Shown here in pieces: positions 46,765-58,359 of a stretch of 64,000 bases of DNA (within the stretch, counting starts at the first letter, position 1; every line of letters starts with the position of its first letter). The translations under genes and the position numbers were made by a program. This stretch comes from Fragilariopsis cylindrus CCMP1102 (Eukaryota > Bacillariophyta > Bacillariophyceae > Bacillariales > Bacillariaceae): NCBI GenBank assembly GCA_900095095.1, contig FMBT01000315.1, forward strand, positions 405,467 through 469,466, written 5' to 3'. The notes beneath the pieces were generated by a model, which saw only the letters and a list, made by a program, of their open reading frames with translations, was not told the origin of the DNA and made no database searches.

Positions 46765-47275
46765 GAAGAGCAAGATGTAGAACGAGTATTGAGGATAGAT
46801 TTCTAAAGGATGCTCGGTAGAATCGATACAGCCAGACGAATGGGAGAGAGGAGAGGCAGATACAGAGAGATAGAGACAGATGGAAACTATTAGAAAAACA
46901 GAATTATGCAATACGTTAGGCTGTCGCTCACGAGAGGATATATTGTAATTTATTTCTGTGATATTGTCATTGTGTCCATATTGGTAGCTGTACATACTTC
47001 AATTGACGTCCTTCTTTCAAAAGTACAGCCTAATAAAGGGAATAACCTAGAGGATAGACTATTAACTAGGTATTACTTGTTTACCGAAACTATGTATATA
47101 TATGACTGTTGCCCTTTGGCTTTTCAACAGTGAGCTTTGATGGGAAAATATAGTATGTGAATTTTGATTGTAGCAGTGAAAGAACAGGATGGTCGATATT
47201 CTTTGGAATAGGTAATTATTTCGTTTATTTTGGAAGTTTTTTTTGTGACGTCTGTCTGTATAGTGATAATTAGAT

Positions 47276-50117
47276 CTAGGAGGTCGCCTCCGGTCGACCA
47301 ATGTAGCCTTCTGGAGCTTTCTGATATTTATGGTCTTCGTCTCCTGGCTCCTGATGAGATGGCGATGGAGGTCGTCTCTTTTCATGTTTTCTCTTCGGTA
47401 CAGCTTTACTTCGTATGTGTCGGAAAAAGTGACTTACTTTATCTCTAGCCGATTCGTTATCAACTTCTTGCCATTCTCCCTCCTTGAATATTACAATATA
47501 ATATTAGCAAACAATAACAAGCACAAGCACAAGCAGAAATGAAAAAGAAATGAGACGTATGATACCATTGCGATTTCCCCTCACAGTAGACTTGATAAAG
47601 GAAGTATCAGCAGACAGTCGCCGTCAGTATTAGATTGATTATGTACATCATTTCTTACCTTGGTATCCTTTTTTAGAAAACGCCCACCAGCATCAATAAT
47701 CATATCGACAATTTTTACCGATAATTGAGTCTTTGCGAATCTTGTTGCAGTGTTGTATTCTTGTAGATGCGATTCTACCAAAGACCACAACGTAAATTTC
47801 CTACATGCTCACGGCTGCTTTTGCCTCGTCCAAAAAGAACATCCAATTTTCTTATGGTGATCGTGTATCAATATCATATGAAAGGTAGTCATTCGATTCC
47901 TTCTGGCTTGCTTCTAATGACTCACGAGACTTAATCCATTCTTCATACCTACCTAAACCTAAATGCCCATTAGGTAGAAAGTTTTTTCTATCAATAGGTA
48001 TACCTGCGTATTATTATGAAGAGGTTAGAGATTCGAGCGTGTATGATTTTTTGTAAGTAACCAGTTGATACATCAAAATGAAAAATGTAGCGCCATATTC
48101 TTTATCTCTCTCTCTGACAATAACCGATAGAGGACAAGACACCTAGCGATGACATAACTTACCAAATGTTTCGAGCCGGAAACACAATTCATCATGATCA
48201 GGTATGCAATGGTCTAGAAATCGACCACGTCCATATTTATGCAAAAAGTGTACCATCTTTGCAGCAACTAATGCTTTCATCGATTCATCATTGTAACACC
48301 AATGAAACGCCTTACATACTAGAGGGAATGAAACAGTGGTTACCATGAGTTTTTTGATCGTTTCGAATGATTCACGTTGTTCAACAAACCTCTTAAATGA
48401 TTATCCACACGGTACCAAATTTTCTATTATTACAATCTTGATCTTTCCAAATAATAGATGATATATACCATTTGGCTCTTAACCAATTCTCAAGCTTCTT
48501 GTATGAATATTGACCAGGTGCATGTAAAATAACACGTCGCCCGGCAGCATCACGATTTTGCATGATTTGCATAGCACCAGAATCCATTGCTGCAGCAAAA
48601 ACAGTAGAAAATGTTCCAAATAGAACAAAGATAATAAAAACAATTTCCACGACCAAGTTAGTATTATTCAGTACTTTTTAGTATTGCGAGCGTAATGAAA
48701 TCAAATTAGATCAAATCAACACAAGTCAATTCAACTTAGTGCAGTACGTACCTTCTCTATCGTCATCATTCAAATCTGTAAGTTTCACATCCCGCCCAAT
48801 TATTTCACCATTTCCAAAAAGATCCTTTTTGACATAAAAGTGTAGTGCTATCATACGTGCTGCTTCCTTTACAACCTTTTTAACATAATCATCTTTTCCA
48901 TTCCTATCAACATAAAACATCCATGCATTTAAAAACGATAGTCGAAATTCTTTACTATTTACATAATCTGGATTTATTTGTTGTGCTTCACGAAATGCAC
49001 AACCATTGTCATGGTCCAAAGTCGTATTTCCATTTCGTTGATATATATTTTCTTCTGTTAGTTCTTCTTCTAATTGTTGTAACATAAACATTTCATTGTT
49101 CTCGGTAGTACCGGAATCATCATCTATCATTGATGGCATACCATGAACATCAAATATGAATTTTTGTTTATGATCAAATGATAATGCTTCCATTTCAGCT
49201 GCTAATACATCCTCGTGTAATTTTTTTGTCTCTTTTGTTTCATTACTAAATTCATGTATTGTTTCAACCGAAACGACTTCAATTGGTTTGATTATTTCTT
49301 TTTGTTTTTCTTGTACGTCATCATATCCATCATCATGATTCTCATCGAAATCATCAAAAAAGGTTTTTTGATCGAATGGTTCATCAAACAAATCTAATGT
49401 TTCACGTGAAATCGAATACCGAACACTATTTGATCCGATATTACCTGGGGTCACGTTCCTGCTATTGCTAGTATTGCTGTTGTTGTTGTTGTCAAAGGTA
49501 ATAGGTGTACCACCATCACCAAATATTGATGGATCAACAACAGCTATGGAAAGTCTTGAAATACTTGAATCGATAGATGATGAACGCATCATACCAGCAG
49601 GTGATGCCGAGGATGACGATGTCGTTGACGACGATGTCCCCGGTGCTGGTTGTTGTTGTTGTTGTTCGTTATTGTAATTGTTATTGTTATTGTTATTGTC
49701 ACTACTGATCTTCAAAAATGATTTAAGAATTTGATCAGCTGTATCTTGTGACATGATTGATGTGTTCATACTTAAAATAGAAGATCTTCGTTGTAGTTTA
49801 TTAGTATTAGTATTATTCCTGCTGCTACTAGTCATATTTGGACCCCCCTCGTCCCCATCCTTAATTCCATTTTCTTCCTCTTGTACTACTCTTGTTAATG
49901 TCACCGATTGTTGCTGGCGCCTATTATTGCTACTAGTATTCCCTGCTACTCCTTTCGCTTTCGCTTCTACTTCTTCTACTTCTTGAAAAATAATATCAGA
50001 TAATAATTTTTCAGTTTCTAAACTAATATCAGAAAGTCTTAAACTAATAGTCGTCGACCGATTGTCATCATCATTATCATTATAATCGTTGCAGCTGCTG
50101 ATATTGTTGTAGTCCAT
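47276..50117 (-). CDS. CRAL-TRIO-like lipid-binding protein fused to DUF6824
   Basis: Multi-exon gene. Exon 1 (50117-48752) has a long Ser/Asn/Gln region, then FIFDVHGMPSMIDDDS, EFRLSFLNAWMFYVDRN and RDVKLTDLNDDD. The second exon (48589-48163) holds GAMQIMQNRDAAGRRVILHA and KAFHWCYND...GRGRFLDHC, a Sec14-like core in the diatom style. The third (from 48003) has FGIPIDRKNFLPNG and EEWIKSRESLE. Next comes DVLFGRGKSSREHVGN, then KTQLSVKIVDMIIDAGGRFL, and a final exon (about 47490-47276) EWQEVDNESARDKVSHFFR: a complete DUF6824. Apparent indels lie near 48394 (extra base), around 47860 (unresolved) and 47790 (missing T). The N-terminal part probably binds lipid; the role of the DUF is unknown. Confidence 0.65.
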
Positions 50118-51246
50118 AATGCTGTATACTGTATATGCAAGTTCTTATAATCCAACCCAGTTTGGGATTTCTATATCCAAAAGTACTAGTCTTTCTCGTC
50201 AACGTGAAAGTTTGGAATTATGTCTAAGAATCGTCTCGAATACTTGTAGTTGGATTCGATTCGATTCGATTTTGTCAGTAGCGATTATTTTTGCTCTCGA
50301 TCATATACCTTGTAATGACAGGAAAGTGATGATTGTAGAAGTGCGTCGAGTTAAGAGTTTGTGTTATAATGATGTGATGCATGTAGAGCGTAGATGTGTA
50401 GTTTAGATGTAATGTGATCTTAAACTTCGGTAATAGTGTAACATGACCCAATTTTTTTCATTTCTTTTCGCCCTCTCGCTGGAACGAGATCTTGTGTGCG
50501 GCGTTAACTTAGTTGTCATCGAGGAGAGTTCTTTTAGATCTATTTTTTACATACAAAAACACGCACGCTCTTTTGTTTTCCTACATACTGTATTGTACCT
50601 GTTGAACAATTAAAAAGATTATTCGTCCGTCTGCCCGTCCACCAACCTAACTATTAATTAAAAGCGTTTGTCATGATGTTGTTCTCGCCTCAAAGAGAAA
50701 ACAAGATCTACTGCCCTTCGTTTTGAGTAAATTGCTTTGTTGGCCAAGAAGTTGCCACTTCCAATCAATAATTAAGTAGAGCAGACGAGGAATGCACATA
50801 CCGGGAGCCCCGAAATCATATAAATGCAACTGTACGGTAGTAGGGCCAAAAAAGCTACTTGTTTCTCCCCCCTCCAGTAGTAGTACAGCAATGTGTGTAG
50901 TGTCTTGTATGATCCGCTCTCTATCTATCTATATCTATTTATGTGTTTAGAATTCATAAAACAACAGTATTGTTGTCATCATTTTAGCTACGCACCACTA
51001 TATTAGTTTGCCGCTCTGCTCTTGCTCCTGCTCTACTATTATCCCCGTACTGGTGTTACTTCCGTCTGACCACATACTGTATTCATCTAACTGTTCTACT
51101 AATTATACATAATGCCTACATACGATACATGACACAAATAATTATATAGAAAGACGAGTGTTTAATTATTATCAATTTTTTCTAGAAAGTTTTTTCTTGT
51201 TTCGTTATACTATCATTATCTGTTTTTTGGTTCACTACTGTGTTGT
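50118..51246. other. Intergenic spacer, no gene seen
   Basis: Upstream of the CRAL-TRIO-like gene. A 95-codon ORF at 50119-50406 has no features. There is a (gattc) triplet of pentamers near 50252-50268. Confidence 0.45.
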
Positions 51247-52320
51247 TTATTCTGTTGTTGTTGTTGTTGATTTGTCCGATTCTTCTTTTGTTGTCGTTAC
51301 AGGTACAGGTGGTGGATACCACATTGATAATAATGCTGTCCATACAATACTTGTTACTAATACAACATTTAATTGATGTCGAATTGGTATAAATTGAAAA
51401 TTTAATAATTGGATTGGTATCCAAAACATCCATTGTGCTTTTTGTGTATCCCATAATACTGCTTCCAACTTGGAATATATTTCGGAAGGTGATAGTCCAT
51501 CCATTATACCCATATAGGAATGATACATTGAATTTGATATCCAGGACCAATATATAAATTGTTCCATTATCGTTTTAAATATTGGTATTGATAAACCAGT
51601 TAACTTTAATTTTTTCGTCATATATTCTAATAAATTAAAATGACCATGACTTGCTGGTGCATGTATCGCAAAACCAAATAATACAGCTTTCCCTGTACGT
51701 ATCCAATCCAAATTAGATACAATATCATCAATACTAGGATAAGCAGTAGTAGTGCTAATATGAGTACTATTAATAGAAGCAGATGTAGTTGAAGTGGACG
51801 ACGACGATGATGATGATGATGACAGTAATGTATTGTCACCGTCATCATTACTCACAATAATTTGTGGTATAATTTGTGCCACCATATCACCTATTCCCCA
51901 TAAAAATGCACCTGAAATCATTTTTGTTGTAATTGGTGATTTTGATAAATGATGTTCATACCATTTTAAAAATGAAAAACTACCACTACCACTCTTTGAA
52001 GTTGTTGACGACGATGAACTTGATGATGCACTTGATGATGCACTTGATGAGGTTGAAGATCCGGTTACTCTACCACCTCCAACCGGTGCGGCTGTTGTTG
52101 TACTGAAACGTTTGATCTTGGTCAAAGACTGTTGTTGTGATTGTAATAGTTGGCGTATACGTGTCGGCATCAGCTTATTATTGGATGATGCAACGGACGA
52201 AAAGAGTGACGAGGAGGATGAATTATTATGCATGATCATTCTCATCTTCGTTCTCATAGTAGCCGCCGCCGCTGGTACTGATGACGCGGATCGATGAACC
52301 AATCCAGTAAAAATCGACAT
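51247..52320 (-). CDS. Mpv17/PMP22-family membrane protein
   Basis: 357-residue single-exon protein of the Mpv17/PMP22 family, small four-helix proteins of the mitochondrial inner membrane or peroxisome. The N-terminal 100 residues are Arg/Ser-rich (IRQLLQSQQQSLTKIKRFST), compatible with a mitochondrial presequence. The family part starts FLKWYEHHLSKSPITTKMIS with the usual L-x-x-x-P-x-x-T-K and the helix GAFLWGIGDMVAQII. After a Ser/Thr insert it continues FGFAIHAPASHGHF and KAQWMFWIPIQLLNFQFIPI, matching the conserved W-x-x-W-P-x-x-Q-x-x-N-F-x-x-V-P block. Transport activity in this family is not settled. Confidence 0.85.
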   Translation of the reverse strand: MSIFTGLVHRSASSVPAAAATMRTKMRMIMHNNSSSSSLFSSVASSNNKLMPTRIRQLLQSQQQSLTKIKRFSTTTAAPVGGGRVTGSSTSSSASSSASSSSSSSTTSKSGSGSFSFLKWYEHHLSKSPITTKMISGAFLWGIGDMVAQIIPQIIVSNDDGDNTLLSSSSSSSSSTSTTSASINSTHISTTTAYPSIDDIVSNLDWIRTGKAVLFGFAIHAPASHGHFNLLEYMTKKLKLTGLSIPIFKTIMEQFIYWSWISNSMYHSYMGIMDGLSPSEIYSKLEAVLWDTQKAQWMFWIPIQLLNFQFIPIRHQLNVVLVTSIVWTALLSMWYPPPVPVTTTKEESDKSTTTTTE

Positions 52321-53081
52321 AACAACTTTTTTCTTTCTACTTCTACTTCTATTTCTATTTCTTTCTTTCTTCTTTCTTCTTTTTCTTTTTCTTTTAAAGG
52401 TTAAGTTTTATGTTTTATGTGATTCATCTATTATTGGCGTCACTTCTTTTGTCGTTGCTTGTGAAGGATAACGACAAAGCGATTGGAAGGAGGGCATCTT
52501 CGTACAATTTGCATTTGCATTTTACATTATCACGGTGCGTATGCATTTCATTTTGTTCTGTTTTATGTACTTCTGTCGGAAGTACGGTACAGTAAGAATA
52601 AGAACTTCCTTTCTTCGCTTTGATTTGAAGGAGCGAAGGAAAGCATTCCCGCATAACTATCGCGTGGACTGTGAACTGTGATTGCTTGACCGAACGTTCA
52701 TTCGTTCGCCCAGTCGTGTATAAAATTATAAAGCCTATTTCAGCTCTTCAAATAGCATCGCTCTGGCTTGAGAGCACCCCACTCCGAGAAATCGAGCGAG
52801 GTGCGCAGAAATAGAGATACTAAAAAAAGATCTGATACTATGATGATTGTATCATAACTGTTCTTGTGAGAAAGGCAATAACGTAAAGTGAAGGGTCAAG
52901 AAAATGCGAGAAATACAAAAGCGAAGGTGTGGTGTAGAGTAGAGTAGAGTAGAGTAGAGCAGCTCCTCCATGCATGACAATCAAGGCTAGAGGAGACTAT
53001 ACTGCATCTTTCTGGACCCTCTCTTTCTGGACTCTCTCCCTCTCTTTGTGCTGAAAAGAAGTTTTGACCAACACAATCATC
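52321..53081. other. Divergent intergenic spacer
   Basis: CT-rich leader next to the Mpv17 gene, and a (gtaga)n run near 52936-52958. No gene seen. Confidence 0.45.
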
Positions 53082-55633
53082 ATGGTATTATCCCGTAGTA
53101 GTAGTAGTGGAAATACAAACTCCAGTTGTGGTTATTTTTGTCGTCGAAAACGATTTCTAATATTCTTACTATGGATTTCATCGATTATCATATTTATTGT
53201 ATTACAATTACGTTTAATAAAATTTGATAATAATCATAGTTCTCATAATATTAAGATGATGATGCATCATCAATCAAGTACAGGTAAGACACATCGGATA
53301 AGAACAAGAACAAGAAGATCTGAAGAAAATAATTTATTTACTTCAATATTAAAAGAAGAAAAAGTACGTTGGAAGGTACGTATGAATGGTATAATACCAA
53401 ATTCAATACCAATACCAAATTCAATAGAAACAGAAACAGCGGATGATAACGAAAGACACAAGTCCAATAATATTGTCGAAGAAGAAGAAAAAGAAAAAGA
53501 GGTAGAAGGAGAGAAGATTCCAAAGATACCAACAAATCCTTCAGTACCAATTATATTATTAGTTGGTGGATCCGATGGAAGTGGTACACGTGGGATGGTC
53601 GATATATTAAAGAATGAATTATATGTGGATTTTATTATAGAAGATCCAGCTACATTGGATGTACATGGACAAATTATGTATGATAAAAGAGGTTGGCCAG
53701 AATTAGTATTACAAGTATTAAATGTCACAAATGGTCATATCGATTATGAATTTAATACTACTAATACTAATACATCATTATTTTCATTCCAAAAACAACA
53801 AGATATTAAAAAGAATATTATGAAATTATTAGAATATATACAACGTAGGTATATAATGGGAAAAGAAAGAGGATTAAAAATGGCAGTCAAAAAAGCTTTT
53901 CAGGATCATATGAACATGAATAAAAGTAATAATGCTAATACGAATATAGCTAATATTGCTAATAGTAATAATCGTCGTACAATACTTTCAAGGACAATAT
54001 CAATACCTACGCCAATACCTAATACTTTATCGAACATCACCACCAAAAAAAATAATGCTACGATTAATAATAATAATACAACAACAACAATGAATGCAAC
54101 ATCAACATCAACATCAACATCAACTATACAAATACCATTACCATATGAGGCAAGTAAAGTTAGTTATGCCTTTAAGGCACCAGTAACAATGTTATTATTA
54201 CCAATATTTACATCCATTATTGATACTATATTTATTGAAAATAATAATATTAATAATGATGATAGTGATGTTGATAAATCGTTATTGTATCAATACCCGA
54301 AGGTGAAATTTATTCATGTTGTTAGAGAGTAAGTAGTCCATTCTTTTTGTTCTGTTTTACTTTTGTTCCTATTTTGTCAATACGCGTACAACATGAACAT
54401 GAACATGAACATGAACATGAACTATTGAATAGCAGACAAAAGAAGATGCTGATGCTGATGCCGTTGCGACTGTGACACAAAATCATCTCATCTCATTCTC
54501 ATTTCTTCTCTTCTTCTTTTCATTCCTTTTTTTCCTCTATTTATATTTCTAATCTACATATATTATAGTGGTCGAGATGTTGCTTTGAGTAGCAATCAAA
54601 GTCGTAAGTATCGAAGTGTGGATCGAATTGAATCGAATCGAATCGAATTGTTTATAGGAGAGAAAGACTGCAGCATCTTTTTATCTATTTATGCGAATGA
54701 ATGGTATATGTGTGTATCATCCTATTGTTAGATTCCTATTCCTTTCTTCCTTTCTCTCACCTCATGATTCGTCATTAACTTCTGCTACAACTTCACTTTT
54801 TGTTTCTATTTTATCTTATCTTGTTTCTTGTTGTTGTTGGTTATTATACTGTTACTAAAGCTGTAAATAAATTTTATAATGCAACATATCCAAATGATTA
54901 TAAAGTACGACAAGCATTGTATGGTCATGATCCGGATATACAATCTGTTCGTGCAATGCAATTATGGAATGATTGGAATATACAAACACGATCATGGGCT
55001 ATAAAGAATCCAAATAAAATTGATTATTTAATGATCCGTACCGAAGATTTAATTGGTAGTAAATCTGGTAATACAAAAGTCAAATATGATGTATTACTGG
55101 CATTATCAAACTTTGTTGGTTCGCCACGATCCAGAAAAGAATTGTGTTGTTTAACATATAAACAATCCAAGGATTATGGAACTAGTGGAAACCATGTTGC
55201 AGATGGTGGTGGTAGTTTTGGTGGTGGAAGAGGTGGTAGAGGTATTAGATGGGGTGGAGGTGGAAGGGGAAGAGTAGGAGGAAGAGGAAGAAGTCCTGGT
55301 ATGACCAGAGAGAGACCTTCGTTTCATCAAAATCAGAGAAGATTATCCGATGCTACTACTGCTGCTGGTTCATCAAAAGATATTACAACACGATACGGTA
55401 AATGGCAACAGGTATTAGAAAATAATACAAGATTATCAGAATATTTCTATAAGGAAGGAGCAGAAGGTTTAAAGATCTTTGGTTATCATCCCTATACTGA
55501 AATCCAATACAATAATGGCGAAAAGAAGAAGAAGAACGCATCTTCTACCTCGTCGTCCACGACCACTCAACAAGAAGAAGAAGAAGCAGAATTCATTTGT
55601 ACCAGAGAAATAATGTTAACGATGACATGCTAA
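53082..55633 (+). CDS. Golgi-type sulfotransferase
   Basis: Type II membrane sulfotransferase of 684 residues, expected to move sulfate from PAPS to a glycan. Exons are 53082-54328, 54569-54603 (35 nt) and 54861-55633, joined in phase. The ATG at 53082 precedes a hydrophobic anchor (FLIFLLWISSIIIFIVLQL). The 5'-phosphosulfate-binding loop is IILLVGGSDGSGTRGMVDIL. The 3'-phosphate site is built over the splice junctions: HVVRDGRDVALSS, with the micro-exon supplying GRDVALSS. Later WNDWNIQTRSWAIKNPNKID and MIRTEDLIG match the C-terminal part of the family. Between the sites lies a long Asn/Thr insert, and near the end a Gly/Arg stretch. The acceptor is unknown; sulfated polysaccharides are common in diatoms. 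Confidence 0.8.
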
Positions 55634-55730
55634 AAGCTAAGTAATAGTATAGCATGATGTAGATAGAATTAAAAACATAACAATCATACATCACATGATT
55701 GCTAGATAGTTTTTGATATTATTGTTAAGC
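55634..55730. other. 3' flank of the sulfotransferase gene
   Basis: Short AT-rich spacer before the inverted-repeat element; nothing else seen. Confidence 0.4.
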
Positions 55731-55732
55731 TA

Positions 55733-56125
55733 CTACTTCCTCCAGCGAGCGCTTATTGACCGCGCGCTATCGCTTAAAAATTTAGCGTGTGTTATTAAGA
55801 CGTTCAACAGTCAATCTTGATTTTTTTAACCTGCATTTCACACGTGCTAATCTAGTCTATCAGGTTGCCTATTTCAGCTAGGGTAGAACCTTATGGATGT
55901 TGATATATGAAATCTGTGTAGAATAATAGTTTAGATGGAAACTTCAAATTTTGAGAAAAATTGCTTATTGATAGAGTTGCACACAGTTGAATGATGTATA
56001 GTTTTATTAGTATTTGCTAGTAATTTTTTGGGCATTATTTAGTTTTTTGAGTGATATAGTGTCAATTACACGCTAAATTTTTACGCGATAACGTGCGGTC
56101 AATAAGCGCTCGCTGGAGGAAGCAG
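55733..56125. mobile_element. MITE with long terminal inverted repeats, TA target duplication
   Basis: A 393-bp non-coding element. The left end (55733 to about 55790) and the reverse complement of the right end (about 56068-56125) agree over roughly 55 bases with only about four mismatches, starting CTACTTCCTCCAGCGAGCGC and CTGCTTCCTCCAGCGAGCGC. The dinucleotide TA flanks both ends (55731-55732 and 56126-56127), as expected of a Tc1/mariner-type insertion. There is no transposase inside, so it would have been moved in trans by a full-length relative. The high identity of the two ends suggests a fairly recent insertion. Confidence 0.82.
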
Positions 56126-56127
56126 TA

Positions 56128-56801
56128 TAATGTATTCAGACCTTTTTAAGGAATGGGGGTAACGTTAACGGTATGATATCTTTTTTCACTTTCTGATTTT
56201 AGCGCGCACGATTCGGAGGGGGGATGAGAAAATCTACGCAAATCAATTCATTTTGAGGCTTTTTGATGATGGGACTCGACTCACTCGACTCGACTCGACT
56301 CGACCCGAACAGTGCAGCCATCGAATTTCACCATGATTGATCGTTGGCTGATTCTGATTGGTTGATTTGATTGATTGCTGCTTCGATTATTAAGATATTT
56401 TTTTTTAATTCGCTCATCTCATCATCAATGTCGAAGCAAATGCGTTGAATGAATGAATCGATAGATCTTTTTTTTGTGATTGCTTATTATCGATTGCAAC
56501 GACATAATAATATATTTATGACTGACTGCTCTATTGTTCCTCATTTCGCACTGTACCAGAAAAGGTAAACAAAAGACTACAAGTACGAAGGTAAATATAA
56601 CAGACAGACAACAAACAACAAAGCTTGTAAGTCATTATCACCTCGTCCCCTATTGTATTGATCTTGTTTATCGTCACTTCTCGCGTCACCTGCTCATTCG
56701 CTCGTCTTACTCACGATTGATTTTTCGATTCATTTTTCCCTTCTTTCCTCTCCGTATATCAAATAATCAGATTCATTAGATTCAATTTAAAAAAGAAAAT
56801 C
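56128..56801. other. 5' flank of the GT-B-like gene
   Basis: Contains a tcgac/tcact pentamer run (about 56277-56304, actcgactcgactcgactcg). No gene seen; probable promoter of the gene starting at 56802. Confidence 0.4.
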
Positions 56802-58359
56802 ATGGTGTCTTTTTCATCCGATCTACAATTATATGTTTCAATTACAGTAGCAGTTTTGGCTGTAGTAATTGTATCTGTCTATTTATTTTTAAAATCATGG
56901 TCGGAATCTGCCTATGATTTCTACAAGAATGATCCATTAACATTATGTGATATTGATTCCTATGTCTCATCATCGGACTATAATCAAAATCCTCCAATAA
57001 ATTAAAAGTGTCCTTTATTCATAAAGTACAAGTCCGTGGTTCTCTGGTCGTACAGCCAGAACAATCCATACATTCCAATTGAATGTATTAAATCAACACA
57101 CGTGGATGGTTTATTTGTGAGTCGTCGTGCAACAGGTGAAGTAAAAGATGGTGAAGAGAAGGCAACACCATTGGAGATGTATTAGCATTAGGATCTAACA
57201 AAACTAAAACGAAAAACCAACGGTGGTCATTGCCACAATACGGATGGGATTTGGTCATCATCGTATTGCGTATAGTGTCGCGTCCTGGGCTATGTCGGCA
57301 GGATATACAACATATTTCATGATTTTTTAAATATTGACAGTGACGAAGCGAATTTAATTAAAACACTCGATCATTTTTATTCCAAATTTTCTAGAATTGC
57401 TTCAGAATTTGGTGGTTATGCGAAAAAGCATGGGGACAGGCCATGAAACAAGGTGAGCGATGGATTACGTGCTGCGGCCTTAACGGCAGCCCAATTACAA
57501 CCATTATTAAAATGTTATCCATTAGATACACCCATTGTTTGTACACATCAAATATGTGCTCTGGTAGCATCAGCTGTGGTTTTACAATGTGATTAATTTA
57601 GTTGTTGATAATTATCCACAATGGTTTTTAGTAGTCCCCAAAACTATTAATTTAACACAAGGTCCTGTCAATTATCAAAGTTATTTAAAAATGGGGATAC
57701 CATTCTGGAATTAAAATTAGCTGGACATTGGTGTCCCTATGAGTTAGTAACAAATATTCCATTGGATTGTCAACGTCGTATCAACGTTCTACTACAACAA
57801 AACCAAGACGATTATTAATACCAATGGTGGTGCGGGTGCACAAAAAACATTTTTAATTCAATTAATACAATCATTAGAACACAAATCAAAGATGGTACAA
57901 TCCATTATTTTTAAATGCTGGTGATCATATACAATGAAAGTAGCATTTGAAGAATATTACAAAAATGTTCCTTTGATTATGAATTAATAACAACACACAA
58001 GGTGTCTATGATTTTCAAAAGAACTGTTGAATGGAATAATGAACCATAAACCAATTACATTATTTGCATTTGACGAATATTTCCCAGCAGTTGCTACTAC
58101 TGATATATTATGTCGTGTCTCTGATATATTAACATGCAAACCAAGTGAATTAGCATTTTATCCGATACCCAAATTACATATCCGTCGAGTGGGTGATCAT
58201 GAAGAATATTCAGCAATCCGATCTGCAGAAGTGAATGATGGATCCTTAGAAACTCGAACAATTCCAGATACAATTCGTTATATCGAACTATTAACAAATC
58301 CAAACTGTAATTTACTTGCCATGTGGAATGAACAAATTATTATCAATCATCAAAATTAA
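56802..58359 (+). CDS. GT-B-like glycosyltransferase candidate, frame broken about 10-15 times
   Basis: The first 67 codons (ATG at 56802) are intact: an anchor helix VSITVAVLAVVIVSVYLFL, then SESAYDFYKNDPLTL. From about 57000 to 58025 the coding sense passes through all three frames, with sensible protein in each: HKVQVRGSLVVQPEQ, VVIATIRMGFGHHRIAYSVA, NIDSDEANLIKTLDHFYSKF, AALTAAQLQPLLKCYPLDTP, NLVVDNYPQWFLVVP and PFDYEL. The last 110 codons (58027-58359) are intact. MGFGHHRIAYS resembles the Gly/His loop of MGDG-synthase-like GT-B enzymes, but I cannot name the family. Nearly every break needs one extra base in a homopolymer, while stops in the restored sense are absent; error in the consensus is likelier than old decay. 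Confidence 0.5.
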
